This document shows positions 25,322-35,030 of a stretch of 64,000 bases of DNA, piece by piece. The position numbers and the translations under genes are program-made. Position 1 is the first letter of the stretch, and each line of letters begins with the position of its first letter. Source of the DNA: Robiginitomaculum antarcticum DSM 21748 (GTDB lineage Bacteria; Pseudomonadota; Alphaproteobacteria; Caulobacterales; Maricaulaceae); assembly GCF_000365025.1 (NCBI RefSeq), contig NZ_KB823014.1:124001-188000 (forward strand), read 5' to 3'. Under the pieces are notes generated by a model that ran no database searches, was not told the origin of the DNA, and was given only the letters and a program-made list of their open reading frames with translations.

Positions 25322-26506
25322 TCACGGTTTAGGTCGCCACAGATAACGCCCATAAAACAAGCAGTAGGTGGCAAAGGAGAGACTCCACAAAAGCGCAGCA
25401 CCTATTGTAAAGCTCGGCTGTAAATCTACGTTTACATAAGGCGTAGCCACCCGCGCAGCCGCCGCAAAATTAATCAGAATAAATATGAGCACCGTAGGAA
25501 TATCTGCGGTGAGCTGTCGTCCCGAATGCCCGAGCGTCGCGCGGGTCATAATGGCTAAGGTCATCACGCCTATTGCCCCCGTCCCGATGGCGTGAATGCC
25601 TGATATGGCCGGAAAAATATCGGGCTTGAGTATAGCCGCGCCATTAAGCGCAAATGCCAGAGCCGCCCACCCATAAGCGATATGCAAGATAAGCACTAAA
25701 GGCTCAGAGACCGCCGCCCAAAACTTCCAGCGCACAAGACGCAGAGCATTTAGCCCGCCTGCCAGTAGCAAGATCCCGCCGCTGATGAGATGCCCCGGAA
25801 AGGTGACCCAGCTGAAAATGGATAGCCCTGATACAGCCAGCGTTATAATGTCATATTTATTGAAGGGGACAGGCTTAGCATCGCTCCGACTGCGAAGCCA
25901 ATTCGTTGTAAAAGCAGGCGTGACGCGGCCGCCAATAATCACAATCAACATGAGAACGATGCCAAGTCCCATTTTGCTCAACTGATCAAAGCTCCACCAT
26001 CCAAAATTTTCAGAGAGATGAAATCCAATATTGGCCAAGGCCAAGAGCGATAGAATAAGGGCAACTTTCACATTCCGCTTATTCTTGCCCGCAATAACCT
26101 CTCGGAAAACAAGCGCGGCAAAGACGATTAAAAACGCACTATCCAGTAGCCGACTAATCCAGTCGGGATTAATGTCGATTAAGAGGGCCAATCGGCCTGC
26201 AAGCCAAAGGGCGAACAACCAGAATAAGGGCCAACCTACAATCGGCAAGCGGCCCGTCCAATTCGGTACAGCGGTCAATAAGAAACCCGCTATAATTGCG
26301 CTGCTATAACCAAAGATCATTTCATGTGCATGCCATGAAACGCCCGTTTTAATCGGCAGGCCCATATCTCCAAGAAAGTAGCCGGCTATCCATATGGGCA
26401 CAGCAAGGGCGGCCCAAAGCGCGCCAAAGAAAAAGAAAAGACGAAATCCATAGCTAAAGATAACAGGCCCTTGATAGGCCTGTCCTTTGTCAGAAGGTGT
26501 CACCAT
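25322..26506 (-). CDS. nnrS: NnrS-family haem-copper membrane protein
   Basis: About 394 aa with roughly twelve membrane helices. The N-terminus (FSYGFRLFFFFGALWA, SWHAHEMIFGYSSAI, GFLLTAVPNWTGR) matches the NnrS family, which protects cells from nitric-oxide damage, and conserved His residues could ligate haem or Cu. AGGGA precedes ATG 26506; an upstream ATG at 26530 is also in frame. It sits directly downstream of the class II ribonucleotide reductase. Confidence 0.88.
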   Translation of the reverse strand: MVTPSDKGQAYQGPVIFSYGFRLFFFFGALWAALAVPIWIAGYFLGDMGLPIKTGVSWHAHEMIFGYSSAIIAGFLLTAVPNWTGRLPIVGWPLFWLFALWLAGRLALLIDINPDWISRLLDSAFLIVFAALVFREVIAGKNKRNVKVALILSLLALANIGFHLSENFGWWSFDQLSKMGLGIVLMLIVIIGGRVTPAFTTNWLRSRSDAKPVPFNKYDIITLAVSGLSIFSWVTFPGHLISGGILLLAGGLNALRLVRWKFWAAVSEPLVLILHIAYGWAALAFALNGAAILKPDIFPAISGIHAIGTGAIGVMTLAIMTRATLGHSGRQLTADIPTVLIFILINFAAAARVATPYVNVDLQPSFTIGAALLWSLSFATYCLFYGRYLWRPKP

Positions 26507-26548
26507 AGTTTTCGTCCCTATTTTAATCACTTAACCGCACCTGGCCCG

Positions 26549-28771
26549 TCATCCACATTTTGAATGACCACATTCCAAACAGGTATCACAGCCCTCTTTT
26601 CTCAGGAGAGCATATTGGCTGCACTTTGGACAAAGGCCGACCTTTTTAGCCGTGTTCACAGCCTCTGTGATCACCGGGTCGGCGGTAATATCAACATCAA
26701 GCCCCAGATGTTTAAAGACAATACCGCCAATCGCAGCTGGCAGTGACGGTACATATTTTCCATCCAGAAAGGCCCCGCCCTGCGGATCAAAGACAGCCTT
26801 TAGTTCTTCGGCAACAAAGCTGACATCGCCCCCGCGCCTGAAGACGGCAGAAATCATGCGGGTGAGCGCAAGCGTCCAGGGGTAATGCTCCATATTTTTG
26901 GAGTTCACAAAAATTTCAAAGGGACGCATACCGTCGACTTCTTCAGTGTCATTGATGGTCACATAGACGGCATGCTCGCTGGGCGGCCATTTAAGTTTAT
27001 AGGTGGAGCCCGTTAGTTTTTCTGCGCGAGGTGGCAGATAAGGCGTCAGTTTTTTCAGATCTTTATCTTTTGTACTCTCATCAGTCGTGCTGAGAATAGA
27101 GCCGGTAATGCTGTTTGGCCGATATGTGGTTAGCCCCTTGCATCCCATATCAAAGCCGCGGCTATATATGCCTTGAAAATCCTCAAATGAAATGTCTTCG
27201 GGACAGTTCACCGTTTTGGAAATTGAGCTATCAATAAAACGTTGCGCAGCGGCCTGCATCTTCAAATGATGCTCCGGCGTTAAGGTCTGCGCGCTCACAA
27301 AGACATCTTCGGGCATAACGGCATCACCTTTGAGCCTTTTCCAAAGTGATAAGGCGTAATCTTCAACGGCCTCAGTGTGAAAAGACCCATCGGCTTGTTT
27401 GATTTTTCGATTGTATGAAAAGGCAAAAACAGGCTCAACGCCTGACGATACATTATTAGCAAATAATGACGTGGTGCCGGTTGGAGCAATGGATGTCAGG
27501 CACCCGTTACGCAATCCGTGAGACGTGATCAGGCTTCTTGTTTCCTCATCCAGGGACAACAGATTATGCCGCTCTAATATCTCGGTTTCAAATAAGGAAA
27601 AGCGACCCTTTTCTTTTGCCAGCCCCGCAGAGGCACGGTATGCGGCGCGCTTTATCGCCCCCATCCATTGCTCCGTCGTTTTAACGGCTTCATCTGAGCC
27701 ATAGGCAATCCCGCAAAAAATCAAGGCATCTGCAAGGCCCGTGACGCCAAGGCCAATGCGGCGTTTTGATTTAGCTTCTTTCTCTTGCGCCTCCAGCGGA
27801 AACCGCGAAACGTCAATCACATTATCCAAAAATCGCACAGCGGTTGCCGTAAGATCCTCAAGCTTATCTTCATCAAGGCACGCCGTTTTCTCAAATGGGG
27901 TTTTGACCAAGGTTGCCAGATTGAGAGAGCCTAAAAGACAAGCCCCATAAGGCGGCAGCATTTGTTCACCGCAGGGGTTAGACGCAGAAATGGTTTCGCA
28001 ATAAGCTAGATTGTTCAGTGCATTTACACGGTCAACAAAAATGACGCCAGGCTCCGCCGCGTCATAGGTCGCCTGCATAAGCTTATCCCACAGCGATTGA
28101 GCTGAGACCGTTTTATAGACGGTGTCATTGTGAACCAAATCCCAATCAGAGTTGGTTTTCAAAGCTGCCATGAATGCATCGGGCACGAGCACGGAGAGGT
28201 TAAAATTGCGAAAGCGCGCGCCGTCGCGCTTTGCCTCGATAAAGCTTTCAATATTCGGATGATCAATCCGCAAACATCCCATCATCGCGCCGCGTCTTTG
28301 CCCCGCTGACATAATCGTGCGGCACATCGCATCCCAGGTATCCATAAAACTCAGCGGCCCTGATGCATTCGCGCCAACGCCGAGCACGGCCGCACCGTTA
28401 GGACGTATAGTCGAGAAATCCATACCGACACCGCCGCCTTGCTGCATGGTAATCGCGGCTTCTCGCAAGTGCTCGAAAATCCCCGGCAAATCGTCAGGGA
28501 CAGTGCCCATGACAAAGCAATTAAACAATGTGACCTTACGGGCTGTTCCGGCGCCGGCCAAAATACGTCCTGCCGGAATAAATTGAAAACCTGTTAGAGC
28601 TGATTTAAATTTCTTCACCCAAACTTTCCGAAGTGAGGGAGTTTCAGCTTTTGCAATCGCTGTGGCAACACGGTCAAAGGTTTTCTCTAGCGAGCCATCT
28701 GTTGCTGAATCAGACTTAAATTTGTATTTTTTGTCCCAAATTTCTTCGGCTAAGGTCGTTTCGAACGTCAT
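26549..28771 (-). CDS. nrdJ: adenosylcobalamin-dependent (class II) ribonucleotide reductase
   Basis: A 740-aa enzyme reducing ribonucleotides to deoxyribonucleotides with an adenosylcobalamin radical, independent of oxygen. The first redox Cys lies in NCFVMGTVPDD, the catalytic loop motif is NPCGEQMLPP (Asn, Cys, Glu), and the C-terminus ends in a zinc-ribbon-like CPKCSQY...CDTCLECGHSKCG. The function suits growth under nitrate respiration. No cobalamin riboswitch fits in the 125 bp upstream. A diverged copy of the nar operator lies about 105 bp before the start. Confidence 0.93.
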   Translation of the reverse strand: MTFETTLAEEIWDKKYKFKSDSATDGSLEKTFDRVATAIAKAETPSLRKVWVKKFKSALTGFQFIPAGRILAGAGTARKVTLFNCFVMGTVPDDLPGIFEHLREAAITMQQGGGVGMDFSTIRPNGAAVLGVGANASGPLSFMDTWDAMCRTIMSAGQRRGAMMGCLRIDHPNIESFIEAKRDGARFRNFNLSVLVPDAFMAALKTNSDWDLVHNDTVYKTVSAQSLWDKLMQATYDAAEPGVIFVDRVNALNNLAYCETISASNPCGEQMLPPYGACLLGSLNLATLVKTPFEKTACLDEDKLEDLTATAVRFLDNVIDVSRFPLEAQEKEAKSKRRIGLGVTGLADALIFCGIAYGSDEAVKTTEQWMGAIKRAAYRASAGLAKEKGRFSLFETEILERHNLLSLDEETRSLITSHGLRNGCLTSIAPTGTTSLFANNVSSGVEPVFAFSYNRKIKQADGSFHTEAVEDYALSLWKRLKGDAVMPEDVFVSAQTLTPEHHLKMQAAAQRFIDSSISKTVNCPEDISFEDFQGIYSRGFDMGCKGLTTYRPNSITGSILSTTDESTKDKDLKKLTPYLPPRAEKLTGSTYKLKWPPSEHAVYVTINDTEEVDGMRPFEIFVNSKNMEHYPWTLALTRMISAVFRRGGDVSFVAEELKAVFDPQGGAFLDGKYVPSLPAAIGGIVFKHLGLDVDITADPVITEAVNTAKKVGLCPKCSQYALLRKEGCDTCLECGHSKCG

Positions 28772-28866
28772 AAAAATCTCCTATCTGGAGGCTGACAATT
28801 TTGCGATTCGGCGGGGCCTCTCAATGGGGGTCACCCAAAATAATTAGCCGATAGATTTGCTGGCCC

Positions 28867-28886
28867 CACTTATTATTTATCAAGTC
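28867..28886. promoter_or_regulatory. diverged copy of the nar 20-bp operator
   Basis: On the minus strand it reads GACTTGATAAATAATAAGTG, matching the narG/narK 20-mer at 16 of 20 positions and keeping both ACTTG/AAGTG arms. It is placed upstream of nrdJ. Confidence 0.45.
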
Positions 28887-28896
28887 TTGCCCGCCC

Positions 28897-30105
28897 TTAG
28901 AAATCAAGCACCTCAATCGTGGCCCCCGCAGTCATAGAAGGCGAATGAGCGAGCCTGCGCACTAACACATCTGCGCGCGCAAGACTGAATTGCGCGCTAG
29001 AGTCTTGACTGGAAAACAAGACGGCTTGGCCGCCGTCATCTAAAAATGCACGTGAGAAGGTTTCCCGCCCACCAATTGAAGGTAAATCATGACGACATAG
29101 GATTGACCTAAATTGGCAGGCCTGGTGTGCATTTTGCCCAGTAATTCCCATCAATAACGGCGTTAAAAAAAGTCGCGCCGTCACAAGAGCTGAACCTGGA
29201 TTACCGGGCAGCCCTAAAATTATTTTACGCGCGCTTTGAGATTTAATCCGCGCCATCCAAACCGGCTTGCCGGGCTTTATCGCGACTTTTGGAAATATGT
29301 AATCCAGTGCGTCTTCACCAAACATAGACCGCGCATAGTCTTTTTCCCCGACCGAAGCTCCGCCCGTTACAATGATAACATCTGCGTCTTCTACGGCGGC
29401 TTTAGCGGAGGCCATAAGCTTAGCGGGGTTATCAGCGATCCGCTGTGAGCGCACAATCTGCGCGCCAAGGGCTTTGGCATAGGCGGCGACGCCAAATGAG
29501 ACGCTTTCCGGAATATAGCCCGGAGTCTTATAGGCGCGTCCCGGCGCGGCCAATTCATCCCCCGTTGCCAAAATGACGACTTTCGGCTGTTTATAAACCT
29601 TCACCTGCGCCCTATCAGCTGACGCCGCCGTTGTTATTGCGCGCCAAGTCAGACACGTGCCTTTGGCGACCAAGCAGTCGCCCGCCTTAAAATCAGATCC
29701 TGCCTCGCGAATATTACGTCCGGGGCCAGATTCGGTATTAAAATGCGCAACATCACCGATACGCTCAACATATTCTTGGATCACAACGCGGTCTATGCCC
29801 GCAGGCACGGGCGCTCCCGTGAAAATCCGTATGCAGCCCACGCCGTCAAATGAGCTTTGCGGTTTAGATCCTGCAAAGCTCTCGCCTATGACGGGCAGCG
29901 CAGCCGGGAGCACCGCAAGATCAGCATCACGGACGCCATAGCCGTCCATAGCGGACACATCCGTTGCAGGGGCATTAGAGCGCGCCAGCAGGTCTTGTGC
30001 TAAGACCCGCCCGGGCGCATCCTCAAACGCCACGGTTTCAACACCGACTGGCGCAGCAACATCAATAACGCGAGCCAGCGCGTCTTCAAAGGGAACCATT
30101 TGCAT
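28897..30105 (-). CDS. moeA: molybdopterin molybdenumtransferase MoeA
   Basis: Inserts molybdate into adenylated molybdopterin. Family motifs: MDGYGVRDAD, RIFTGAPVPAG, ATGDELA, VTGGASVGEKDY and GLPGNPGSALV. About 403 aa as usual. ATG 30105 is five bases after the moaC stop; a longer frame begins at 30132 inside moaC. Last gene of the moaD-E-B-C-moeA run. Confidence 0.93.
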   Translation of the reverse strand: MQMVPFEDALARVIDVAAPVGVETVAFEDAPGRVLAQDLLARSNAPATDVSAMDGYGVRDADLAVLPAALPVIGESFAGSKPQSSFDGVGCIRIFTGAPVPAGIDRVVIQEYVERIGDVAHFNTESGPGRNIREAGSDFKAGDCLVAKGTCLTWRAITTAASADRAQVKVYKQPKVVILATGDELAAPGRAYKTPGYIPESVSFGVAAYAKALGAQIVRSQRIADNPAKLMASAKAAVEDADVIIVTGGASVGEKDYARSMFGEDALDYIFPKVAIKPGKPVWMARIKSQSARKIILGLPGNPGSALVTARLFLTPLLMGITGQNAHQACQFRSILCRHDLPSIGGRETFSRAFLDDGGQAVLFSSQDSSAQFSLARADVLVRRLAHSPSMTAGATIEVLDF

Positions 30106-30110
30106 CGCTA

Positions 30111-30599
30111 TTATGCTTTCTCTGCTGTCCAATCACCGGACTTTCCGCCGCTTTTAGCGGTGAGTTTTATGCCGCCTATCGTCATGGTTTTATCAACGGC
30201 TTTCATCATATCGTAAAGCGTCAGGCAGGCGACGCTGACGGCTGTCAGCGCTTCCATCTCAATGCCTGTTTGTCCTGCCGTTTGGGCCTCTGCTTCAACG
30301 CGAAACCCCGGCAGGCTGCTGTCGGGCGTTATACGCACAGCGACTTTCGTAAGTGGTAAGGGATGACAAAGCGGGATGAGCTCGGCCGTTTTCTTTGCGC
30401 CCATAATTCCGGCTATTTCCGCCGTTGTAGTCACAGAGCCTTTGGGCGCTTTACCTGCGAACACTAACTGTAATGTTGCCTCTTGGGTCATAATATAGCC
30501 GCTTGCGACCGCGCGGCGCTGCGTGACGGGCTTGTCGCCAACATCCACCATATTGACCCGGCCTGCACCGTCCAGATGAGTGAGCCCGCTCACGGACAA
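30111..30599 (-). CDS. moaC: cyclic pyranopterin monophosphate synthase MoaC
   Basis: Second step of cofactor synthesis, converting cyclo-GTP to cPMP. 162 aa with [18 protein letters not shown] at the N-terminus, [12 protein letters not shown] and [25 protein letters not shown], all diagnostic. It overlaps moaB by 10 bp. Confidence 0.95.
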   Translation of the reverse strand: MSVSGLTHLDGAGRVNMVDVGDKPVTQRRAVASGYIMTQEATLQLVFAGKAPKGSVTTTAEIAGIMGAKKTAELIPLCHPLPLTKVAVRITPDSSLPGFRVEAEAQTAGQTGIEMEALTAVSVACLTLYDMMKAVDKTMTIGGIKLTAKSGGKSGDWTAEKA

Positions 30600-31126
30600 A
30601 TCCCGCGATAGCGTTCAATCTGGCCCACCAGTGAACAGGGGCGGTATTGGCTATTAAACTCAAAAGCAAAGACATTATCCCAGGCATCGCGGCACGCGCC
30701 TGTTGAGCCCGGCACACAAAAGACAAATGTATCCTCAATCTGTCCCGCAAAGGCGCGTGATTGTAATGTTGAAATGCCCACAGTGCCCATACTGACATGA
30801 TGGAAAACTGTCGCGAAGCCGTCCATCTCGCGGCGAAAGAGCGGTTTAACCGCTTCGGGAGTAACGTCTCGCGGCGCAAAACCTGTGCCGCCCGTTGCCA
30901 AAATCACATCAATATCAAGCTTATTGACCCAAGCTTTTATCGCAGCTTGTATGGCGTCAATCTCATCTTTGACGATGATATGATCCACTAAATTATGCCC
31001 TGCTTTAACGGTCCGATCAGCAAGCAACCCTCCCGAAGTATCAGTTGTTTTATTGCGCGTGTCGGACACTGTCAGAACAGCAATGTTAATTGGATAGAAC
31101 GTCAGACTCTCATCAATATGGGCCAT
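30590..31126 (-). CDS. moaB: molybdenum cofactor protein MoaB (MogA/MoaB family)
   Basis: Molybdopterin-binding family member, 178 aa: [26 protein letters not shown] and [13 protein letters not shown]. In organisms lacking MogA this protein adenylates molybdopterin before MoeA; no mogA is in the window. The gene lies between moaE (2-bp gap) and moaC (overlap). Confidence 0.9.
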   Translation of the reverse strand: MAHIDESLTFYPINIAVLTVSDTRNKTTDTSGGLLADRTVKAGHNLVDHIIVKDEIDAIQAAIKAWVNKLDIDVILATGGTGFAPRDVTPEAVKPLFRREMDGFATVFHHVSMGTVGISTLQSRAFAGQIEDTFVFCVPGSTGACRDAWDNVFAFEFNSQYRPCSLVGQIERYRGICP

Positions 31127-31128
31127 AT

Positions 31129-31590
31129 CTATTTACTCCATCGTTTCCGGTCATTGTGGTCACGGTCGGTGGGTTCAATCCAACGTGTTCCAAAAGGACC
31201 TTCTTCTCGTTTCCAAAAAACGGCATCGGTTTTTAATCGATCCATCACATAATCCGCGGCCTGAAAAGCCTCTCGGCGATGATCGCTTGCCACTCCGACA
31301 AAAACAATCGTCTCCCCCGGCGCAATCGGCCCGCAGCGGTGAATGACGCGAACGACGTCAACACCAAAGCGAGACAATCCATTGCGCGCAATGTCATCCA
31401 GCGATTTTTCAGTCATCCGGGGGTGCCATTTGAGAACCAGAGTGTCCAAACGCTCACCTTGTTTCGTTAGCGGACGCATCACGCCACGAAATGTTACAGC
31501 GGCGCCGGCCATATTCGCAATACTGCTAAAGTCTGCTTCAACTTTAGCATTGTCAATAATGTCTTGGGTTAACCTAGCCCGGGCGCTCAT
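31129..31590 (-). CDS. moaE: molybdopterin synthase catalytic subunit MoaE
   Basis: Large subunit that adds sulfur from MoaD thiocarboxylate to cPMP. About 153 aa, with VTFRGVMRP, LVLKWHPRMTEKSL, HRCGPIAPGETIVFVGVAS and the Lys-rich DAVFWKREEGPFGTRWIEP end. Start 31590 lies five bases after the moaD stop codon; the frame remains open to 31629 inside moaD. Confidence 0.93.
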   Translation of the reverse strand: MSARARLTQDIIDNAKVEADFSSIANMAGAAVTFRGVMRPLTKQGERLDTLVLKWHPRMTEKSLDDIARNGLSRFGVDVVRVIHRCGPIAPGETIVFVGVASDHRREAFQAADYVMDRLKTDAVFWKREEGPFGTRWIEPTDRDHNDRKRWSK

Positions 31591-31594
31591 AGCT

Positions 31595-31843
31595 TTAACC
31601 GCCGGATAAAGGGCTAAAAAATGCAACACGGTCTTGAGAAGATATGACAGTGTCCTCGGGAACCATTACGTCATTAATGACGGGCCGAATAGATGGCTTC
31701 AATAGTTCGTCATACTCATAGTCATTAGCGAGACGCGCACGTAATTGACCTACGGTCATACCAGCACTGTCTAAGTCGCAAAACCGCTTTGAGCCCATGC
31801 GATCTGATATGCGACCAAAAAATTCTACTTGTATATTTTGCAT
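31595..31843 (-). CDS. moaD: molybdopterin synthase sulfur-carrier subunit MoaD
   Basis: Ubiquitin-fold sulfur carrier of 82 aa ending in the required double glycine (SPLSGG). It pairs with MoaE immediately downstream. The N-terminus IQVEFFGRISDRMG fits the beta-grasp start. Confidence 0.9.
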   Translation of the reverse strand: MQNIQVEFFGRISDRMGSKRFCDLDSAGMTVGQLRARLANDYEYDELLKPSIRPVINDVMVPEDTVISSQDRVAFFSPLSGG

Positions 31844-31917
31844 GTCGATCCTGTCTTTTAATCTGTAATAAAACAGTGCCTTTTATCTTTTATGACCTGA
31901 GACAATTTGCAACCTGT

Positions 31918-32691
31918 TCAGGCCAGAAATCCAACAAGTCCTAACCATTTAAATATCAAGCGAGCTGCAACATATAATATGAGCACAGCAGTAAGCCGTT
32001 TTAAAAAAGCCGGATTAAGCCGCTTAGAGGCCATCCATGATCCAATCTGACCCCCGACAAATACGGCGCAGAGTAACGGCCAATATGGCACAGCAAGAGA
32101 CAATAGCTGCGTATCAGCCAGCTTCATAATTTGTCCTGACAGCCCGGAGATAGAGTTAGCCAAGATAAATAGACTACAGGCTGCTGCGATTTTACGGGGC
32201 GTGTCCCAACGCAGCCAATAGAGCACAGGGGCGAGGAAGATTCCGCCTCCAATGCCCACAATTCCAGAAAGCAACCCGATACTACCGCCTGCAAGGAAAG
32301 CCAGCGTAAGTGGTGTGCGACGCTTATCCGCCGTTTCATATACAAAGTCCCGTTGCAGCAGGAGCCGAGAACCGCTTAAAAATAAAGCGCCGCCTAAAAT
32401 TCCAATGAACACAGTTTCAGTCACGGGTAGCATTCCCCCAACCCATGCGGCGGGAATGGATACGACGAGAAATGGCATCAAGGTGCGCGGCGCAACAAGC
32501 CCCTCTTTGGAGAAGCGAAGTAACCCGCCTGATACAACAATAATATTGCAGGCCAAAGCAATAGTGGGAAGAATGCGAAACTCTGTACCATGCAAAACAA
32601 GCAGAGCATTATATGTTGAACCGCCGCCAAACCCGACGGCTGCATAAAGCGCGGCTACAATAAAGAAGAGACAAATTAAGTGTAGTGGCAT
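31918..32691 (-). CDS. TSUP-family (TauE/SafE) membrane permease
   Basis: A 257-aa protein with about eight membrane helices in two halves. The N-terminal FGGGSTYNALLVLHG and mid-protein GIVGIGGGIFLAPVLYW are the paired glycine-rich repeats of the sulfite/organosulfonate exporter family. It lies 74 bp before moaD in the same direction and may be co-transcribed, so export of a sulfur species or another anion is possible. Substrate unknown. Confidence 0.83.
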   Translation of the reverse strand: MPLHLICLFFIVAALYAAVGFGGGSTYNALLVLHGTEFRILPTIALACNIIVVSGGLLRFSKEGLVAPRTLMPFLVVSIPAAWVGGMLPVTETVFIGILGGALFLSGSRLLLQRDFVYETADKRRTPLTLAFLAGGSIGLLSGIVGIGGGIFLAPVLYWLRWDTPRKIAAACSLFILANSISGLSGQIMKLADTQLLSLAVPYWPLLCAVFVGGQIGSWMASKRLNPAFLKRLTAVLILYVAARLIFKWLGLVGFLA

Positions 32692-32748
32692 TCAAACTTT
32701 CAACTATCGTGCAACAGTTTTAACACAATAACTGAAAGAGGCTATAGG

Positions 32749-32762
32749 TTGATTATAGTCCA
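32749..32762. promoter_or_regulatory. possible FNR box upstream of hemN
   Basis: TTGAT-TATA-GTCCA differs from TTGAT-N4-GTCAA at one position, about 100 bp upstream of hemN. HemN-type genes are classic FNR targets, so it is noted at low confidence. Confidence 0.35.
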
Positions 32763-32862
32763 AATAAGCAAGTGTTCTTTTCAACAATCAAACATCTATC
32801 AAGCGTCAATCGGACATCCAACAATCCCAGATGATTTAAAGGATGCTATCGGACTCCCAACT

Positions 32863-34233
32863 ATGGAGAACGTTGTGACCAATTATTCGGAATCACTAAT
32901 AAGAGAATATGCGAGGCCCGCGCCGCGTTACACAAGCTATCCGACTGCTCCGCATTTTTCTGAAAATATTCAACATGCCCAAGTCCGCTCTTGGATGATG
33001 GGCATTCCGGAACAAGGTGGAATTTCAATCTATATACATATTCCATTTTGCGACCGACTCTGTTGGTTTTGTGGATGTCACACCAAACACACACTAAAAT
33101 ATGAGCCCGTCAAAAACTATCTCCAGACACTTTATGCTGAGATGCGGCTAACTGCTCAAATTATTGGTCGGCGTCAGAATATTCGGCATTTGCATTTAGG
33201 CGGCGGCTCACCCAGTCTCCTAAAAGCGCCCGAATTGGAGGAGCTTAAAGCCGTTTTGAATGAGTGTTTTACGTTTAGTACTGAAACAGAAATCAGCCTA
33301 GAATTTGACCCCACGGATTTGGATAGCGCCTCACTCAAAGCCTTTGCGAAATTTGGCATCACGCGCGCAAGCCTAGGCGTTCAGGATTTTGATCCCCGCG
33401 TACAGCAAAGCATTAACCGCATTCAAACATTTGAGCAAACAAAGTTCGTTGTCGATACACTTAGAGATTATGGCGTGACTTCACTCAACATAGATGCGCT
33501 TTACGGCTTGCCCTATCAAAGCCTTGAGACTCTTGAACGCACACTTGTATATGTTGACGCCTTACAACCCGACCGGATTGCGCTTTTCGGTTATGCTCAC
33601 GTCCCTTGGGTTAAACCGCATCAGAAACTCATCCCGGACGATAGCCTGCCGAACAATATTTTGCGGTTTAAGCAAGCGCGTCTTGCCGAAGGGTTTTTTG
33701 AAACAAAAGGCTACACTGCAATTGGAATTGATCATTTTGCCAAACCGACCGATAGTTTGGCCGTTGCTTACAGGCACCAGACAGTTCGCAGAAATTTCCA
33801 AGGTTACACGACCGATGATTGTGACACACTCATCGGGTTTGGCGTGTCCTCTATAAGCCAATATCCACAAGGCTACTCCCAGAACGTTAAAGACACCCAT
33901 TCCTACAAACGCGCCGTTGAAGGCGGGAGCCTGCCCATCCAACGTGGTTTTGCAATTGGCGCAATGGATATTACAACGGCAAGCGCAATAAATGAGCTGA
34001 TGTGTTATTTCACTCTAACTTCGGATAGGCTGCGACGCTCATTCGGAGATCGCGCGGACCTCATTTTGACGCGCGCAGAAAGATTAGCTTCAGAAGATAT
34101 GCACGGCTTTTTTGTGAAAGATGGGGCTGATTTCAAAATCACTGAACGTGGTAAACCTTTCACCCGAACTTTGACCTCAGCGTTTGATGAGTATTTAAAA
34201 AACAATGAAACGCGGTACTCGATTGCTGTATAG
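32863..34233 (+). CDS. hemN: oxygen-independent coproporphyrinogen III dehydrogenase HemN
   Basis: Radical SAM enzyme of anaerobic haem synthesis, about 456 aa: RYTSYPTAPHF near the N-terminus, IHIPFCDRLCWFCGCHTKHT (CxxxCxxC cluster), HLGGGSPSLL, and YAHVPWVKPHQKLI, which identify true HemN rather than HemW. ATG 32863 was taken; a GTG at 32875 has GGAG six bases before it and may be the real start. It supplies haem for NarI and globins without oxygen. Confidence 0.93.
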   Translation: MENVVTNYSESLIREYARPAPRYTSYPTAPHFSENIQHAQVRSWMMGIPEQGGISIYIHIPFCDRLCWFCGCHTKHTLKYEPVKNYLQTLYAEMRLTAQIIGRRQNIRHLHLGGGSPSLLKAPELEELKAVLNECFTFSTETEISLEFDPTDLDSASLKAFAKFGITRASLGVQDFDPRVQQSINRIQTFEQTKFVVDTLRDYGVTSLNIDALYGLPYQSLETLERTLVYVDALQPDRIALFGYAHVPWVKPHQKLIPDDSLPNNILRFKQARLAEGFFETKGYTAIGIDHFAKPTDSLAVAYRHQTVRRNFQGYTTDDCDTLIGFGVSSISQYPQGYSQNVKDTHSYKRAVEGGSLPIQRGFAIGAMDITTASAINELMCYFTLTSDRLRRSFGDRADLILTRAERLASEDMHGFFVKDGADFKITERGKPFTRTLTSAFDEYLKNNETRYSIAV

Positions 34234-34252
34234 GGCGTGAGCCGATTGTCCT

Positions 34253-34528
34253 CTATTTATAGAATTCTACTTTAAAACTAACAGGACCTGTGATTTCTAC
34301 GCGGTGGGCCTGTTCAGGTTTTATAATTCCCTCGCTCTGCAGATTTAAACGCGCTTTTTTCTCTGGCGGTCCAACAATGATATAATCTAGCTCGCCGCTT
34401 AAGATGCAAATACGACCCCATACAGTTGATTTCGTTTGATGAAGTGTCGTCAATTTTTCAGGCACGGTGTCTTCTGTGAAAACAGGTGACTCAGCATATT
34501 TCTGAACGTGGACGGGAATTCGGATCAT
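34253..34528 (-). CDS. DUF1971 (TehB-like beta-barrel) protein
   Basis: A 91-aa single-domain protein. TVPEKLTTLHQTKSTVWGRI and QAHRVEITGPVSFKVEFY match the small cupin-like DUF1971/TehB-associated domain. Such genes often neighbour group III truncated haemoglobins, as here, suggesting a shared nitrosative or tellurite-type stress role. It follows the globin by 49 bp, so it is probably the third gene of the nsrR operon. Confidence 0.75.
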   Translation of the reverse strand: MIRIPVHVQKYAESPVFTEDTVPEKLTTLHQTKSTVWGRICILSGELDYIIVGPPEKKARLNLQSEGIIKPEQAHRVEITGPVSFKVEFYK

Positions 34529-34577
34529 TGGGTGTCTCTCAGTGATAACCAGGGTTTAAATGTTGCCAAGCGAAATC

Positions 34578-35030
34578 TCATTTACCATATTTTGGGCGTC
34601 CTAAGCCGGGCATTCCAAATATGGCCAGTTTCAAACTTGAGGCTATGCGTTCGGCTCTCACCATAAAATATTCAACCGCATCTTGTGTCGGGGCTGTATC
34701 TACGAGTGTTTGGCGAAACAGGCCAAGCCAAATTCCAAAATGCCAATCTTGAATAGTGTCAGCATGTTTTTGATGCGCAGGAACGGGCTTACCTGAGTAC
34801 AGACCGGCATTTAGGGTTACCGAGGCCCAGAAAGCCTTCATACGACCTAAATGGTGTGGCCAATCTTCTCCTTTGATGGCGGTATTGAAAACCGGGCCTA
34901 ATACCTCATGATCACGTATACGACCGTAAAACGTCTCAACTAATCGATCAATATAGACTTCATCTATGCCCATATCCTCAGCATTCTTTCGGGTATCTTC
35001 ACGAGCGCTCGTTACGCGTAAATCTGTCAT
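34578..35030 (-). CDS. group III truncated haemoglobin
   Basis: A 150-aa globin: YIDRLVETFYGRIRDHEVLGPVFNTAI at the B/E region, DWPHHLGRMKAFWASV, and HQKHADTIQDWHFGIWLGLF with the proximal His region and the Trp typical of group III. Likely handles NO or reduces oxidised nitrogen species. It overlaps the nsrR stop (ATGA), so it is co-translated with the NO-sensing repressor. Confidence 0.87.
   Translation of the reverse strand: MTDLRVTSAREDTRKNAEDMGIDEVYIDRLVETFYGRIRDHEVLGPVFNTAIKGEDWPHHLGRMKAFWASVTLNAGLYSGKPVPAHQKHADTIQDWHFGIWLGLFRQTLVDTAPTQDAVEYFMVRAERIASSLKLAIFGMPGLGRPKYGK

Noticed and set aside
28772-28896. cobalamin riboswitch upstream of nrdJ
   Set aside because: The gap is only 125 bp and no B12-box or expected stems were seen.
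30451-30879. 142-codon minus-strand frame across moaC/moaB
   Set aside because: Out-of-frame shadow of two well-supported overlapping genes.
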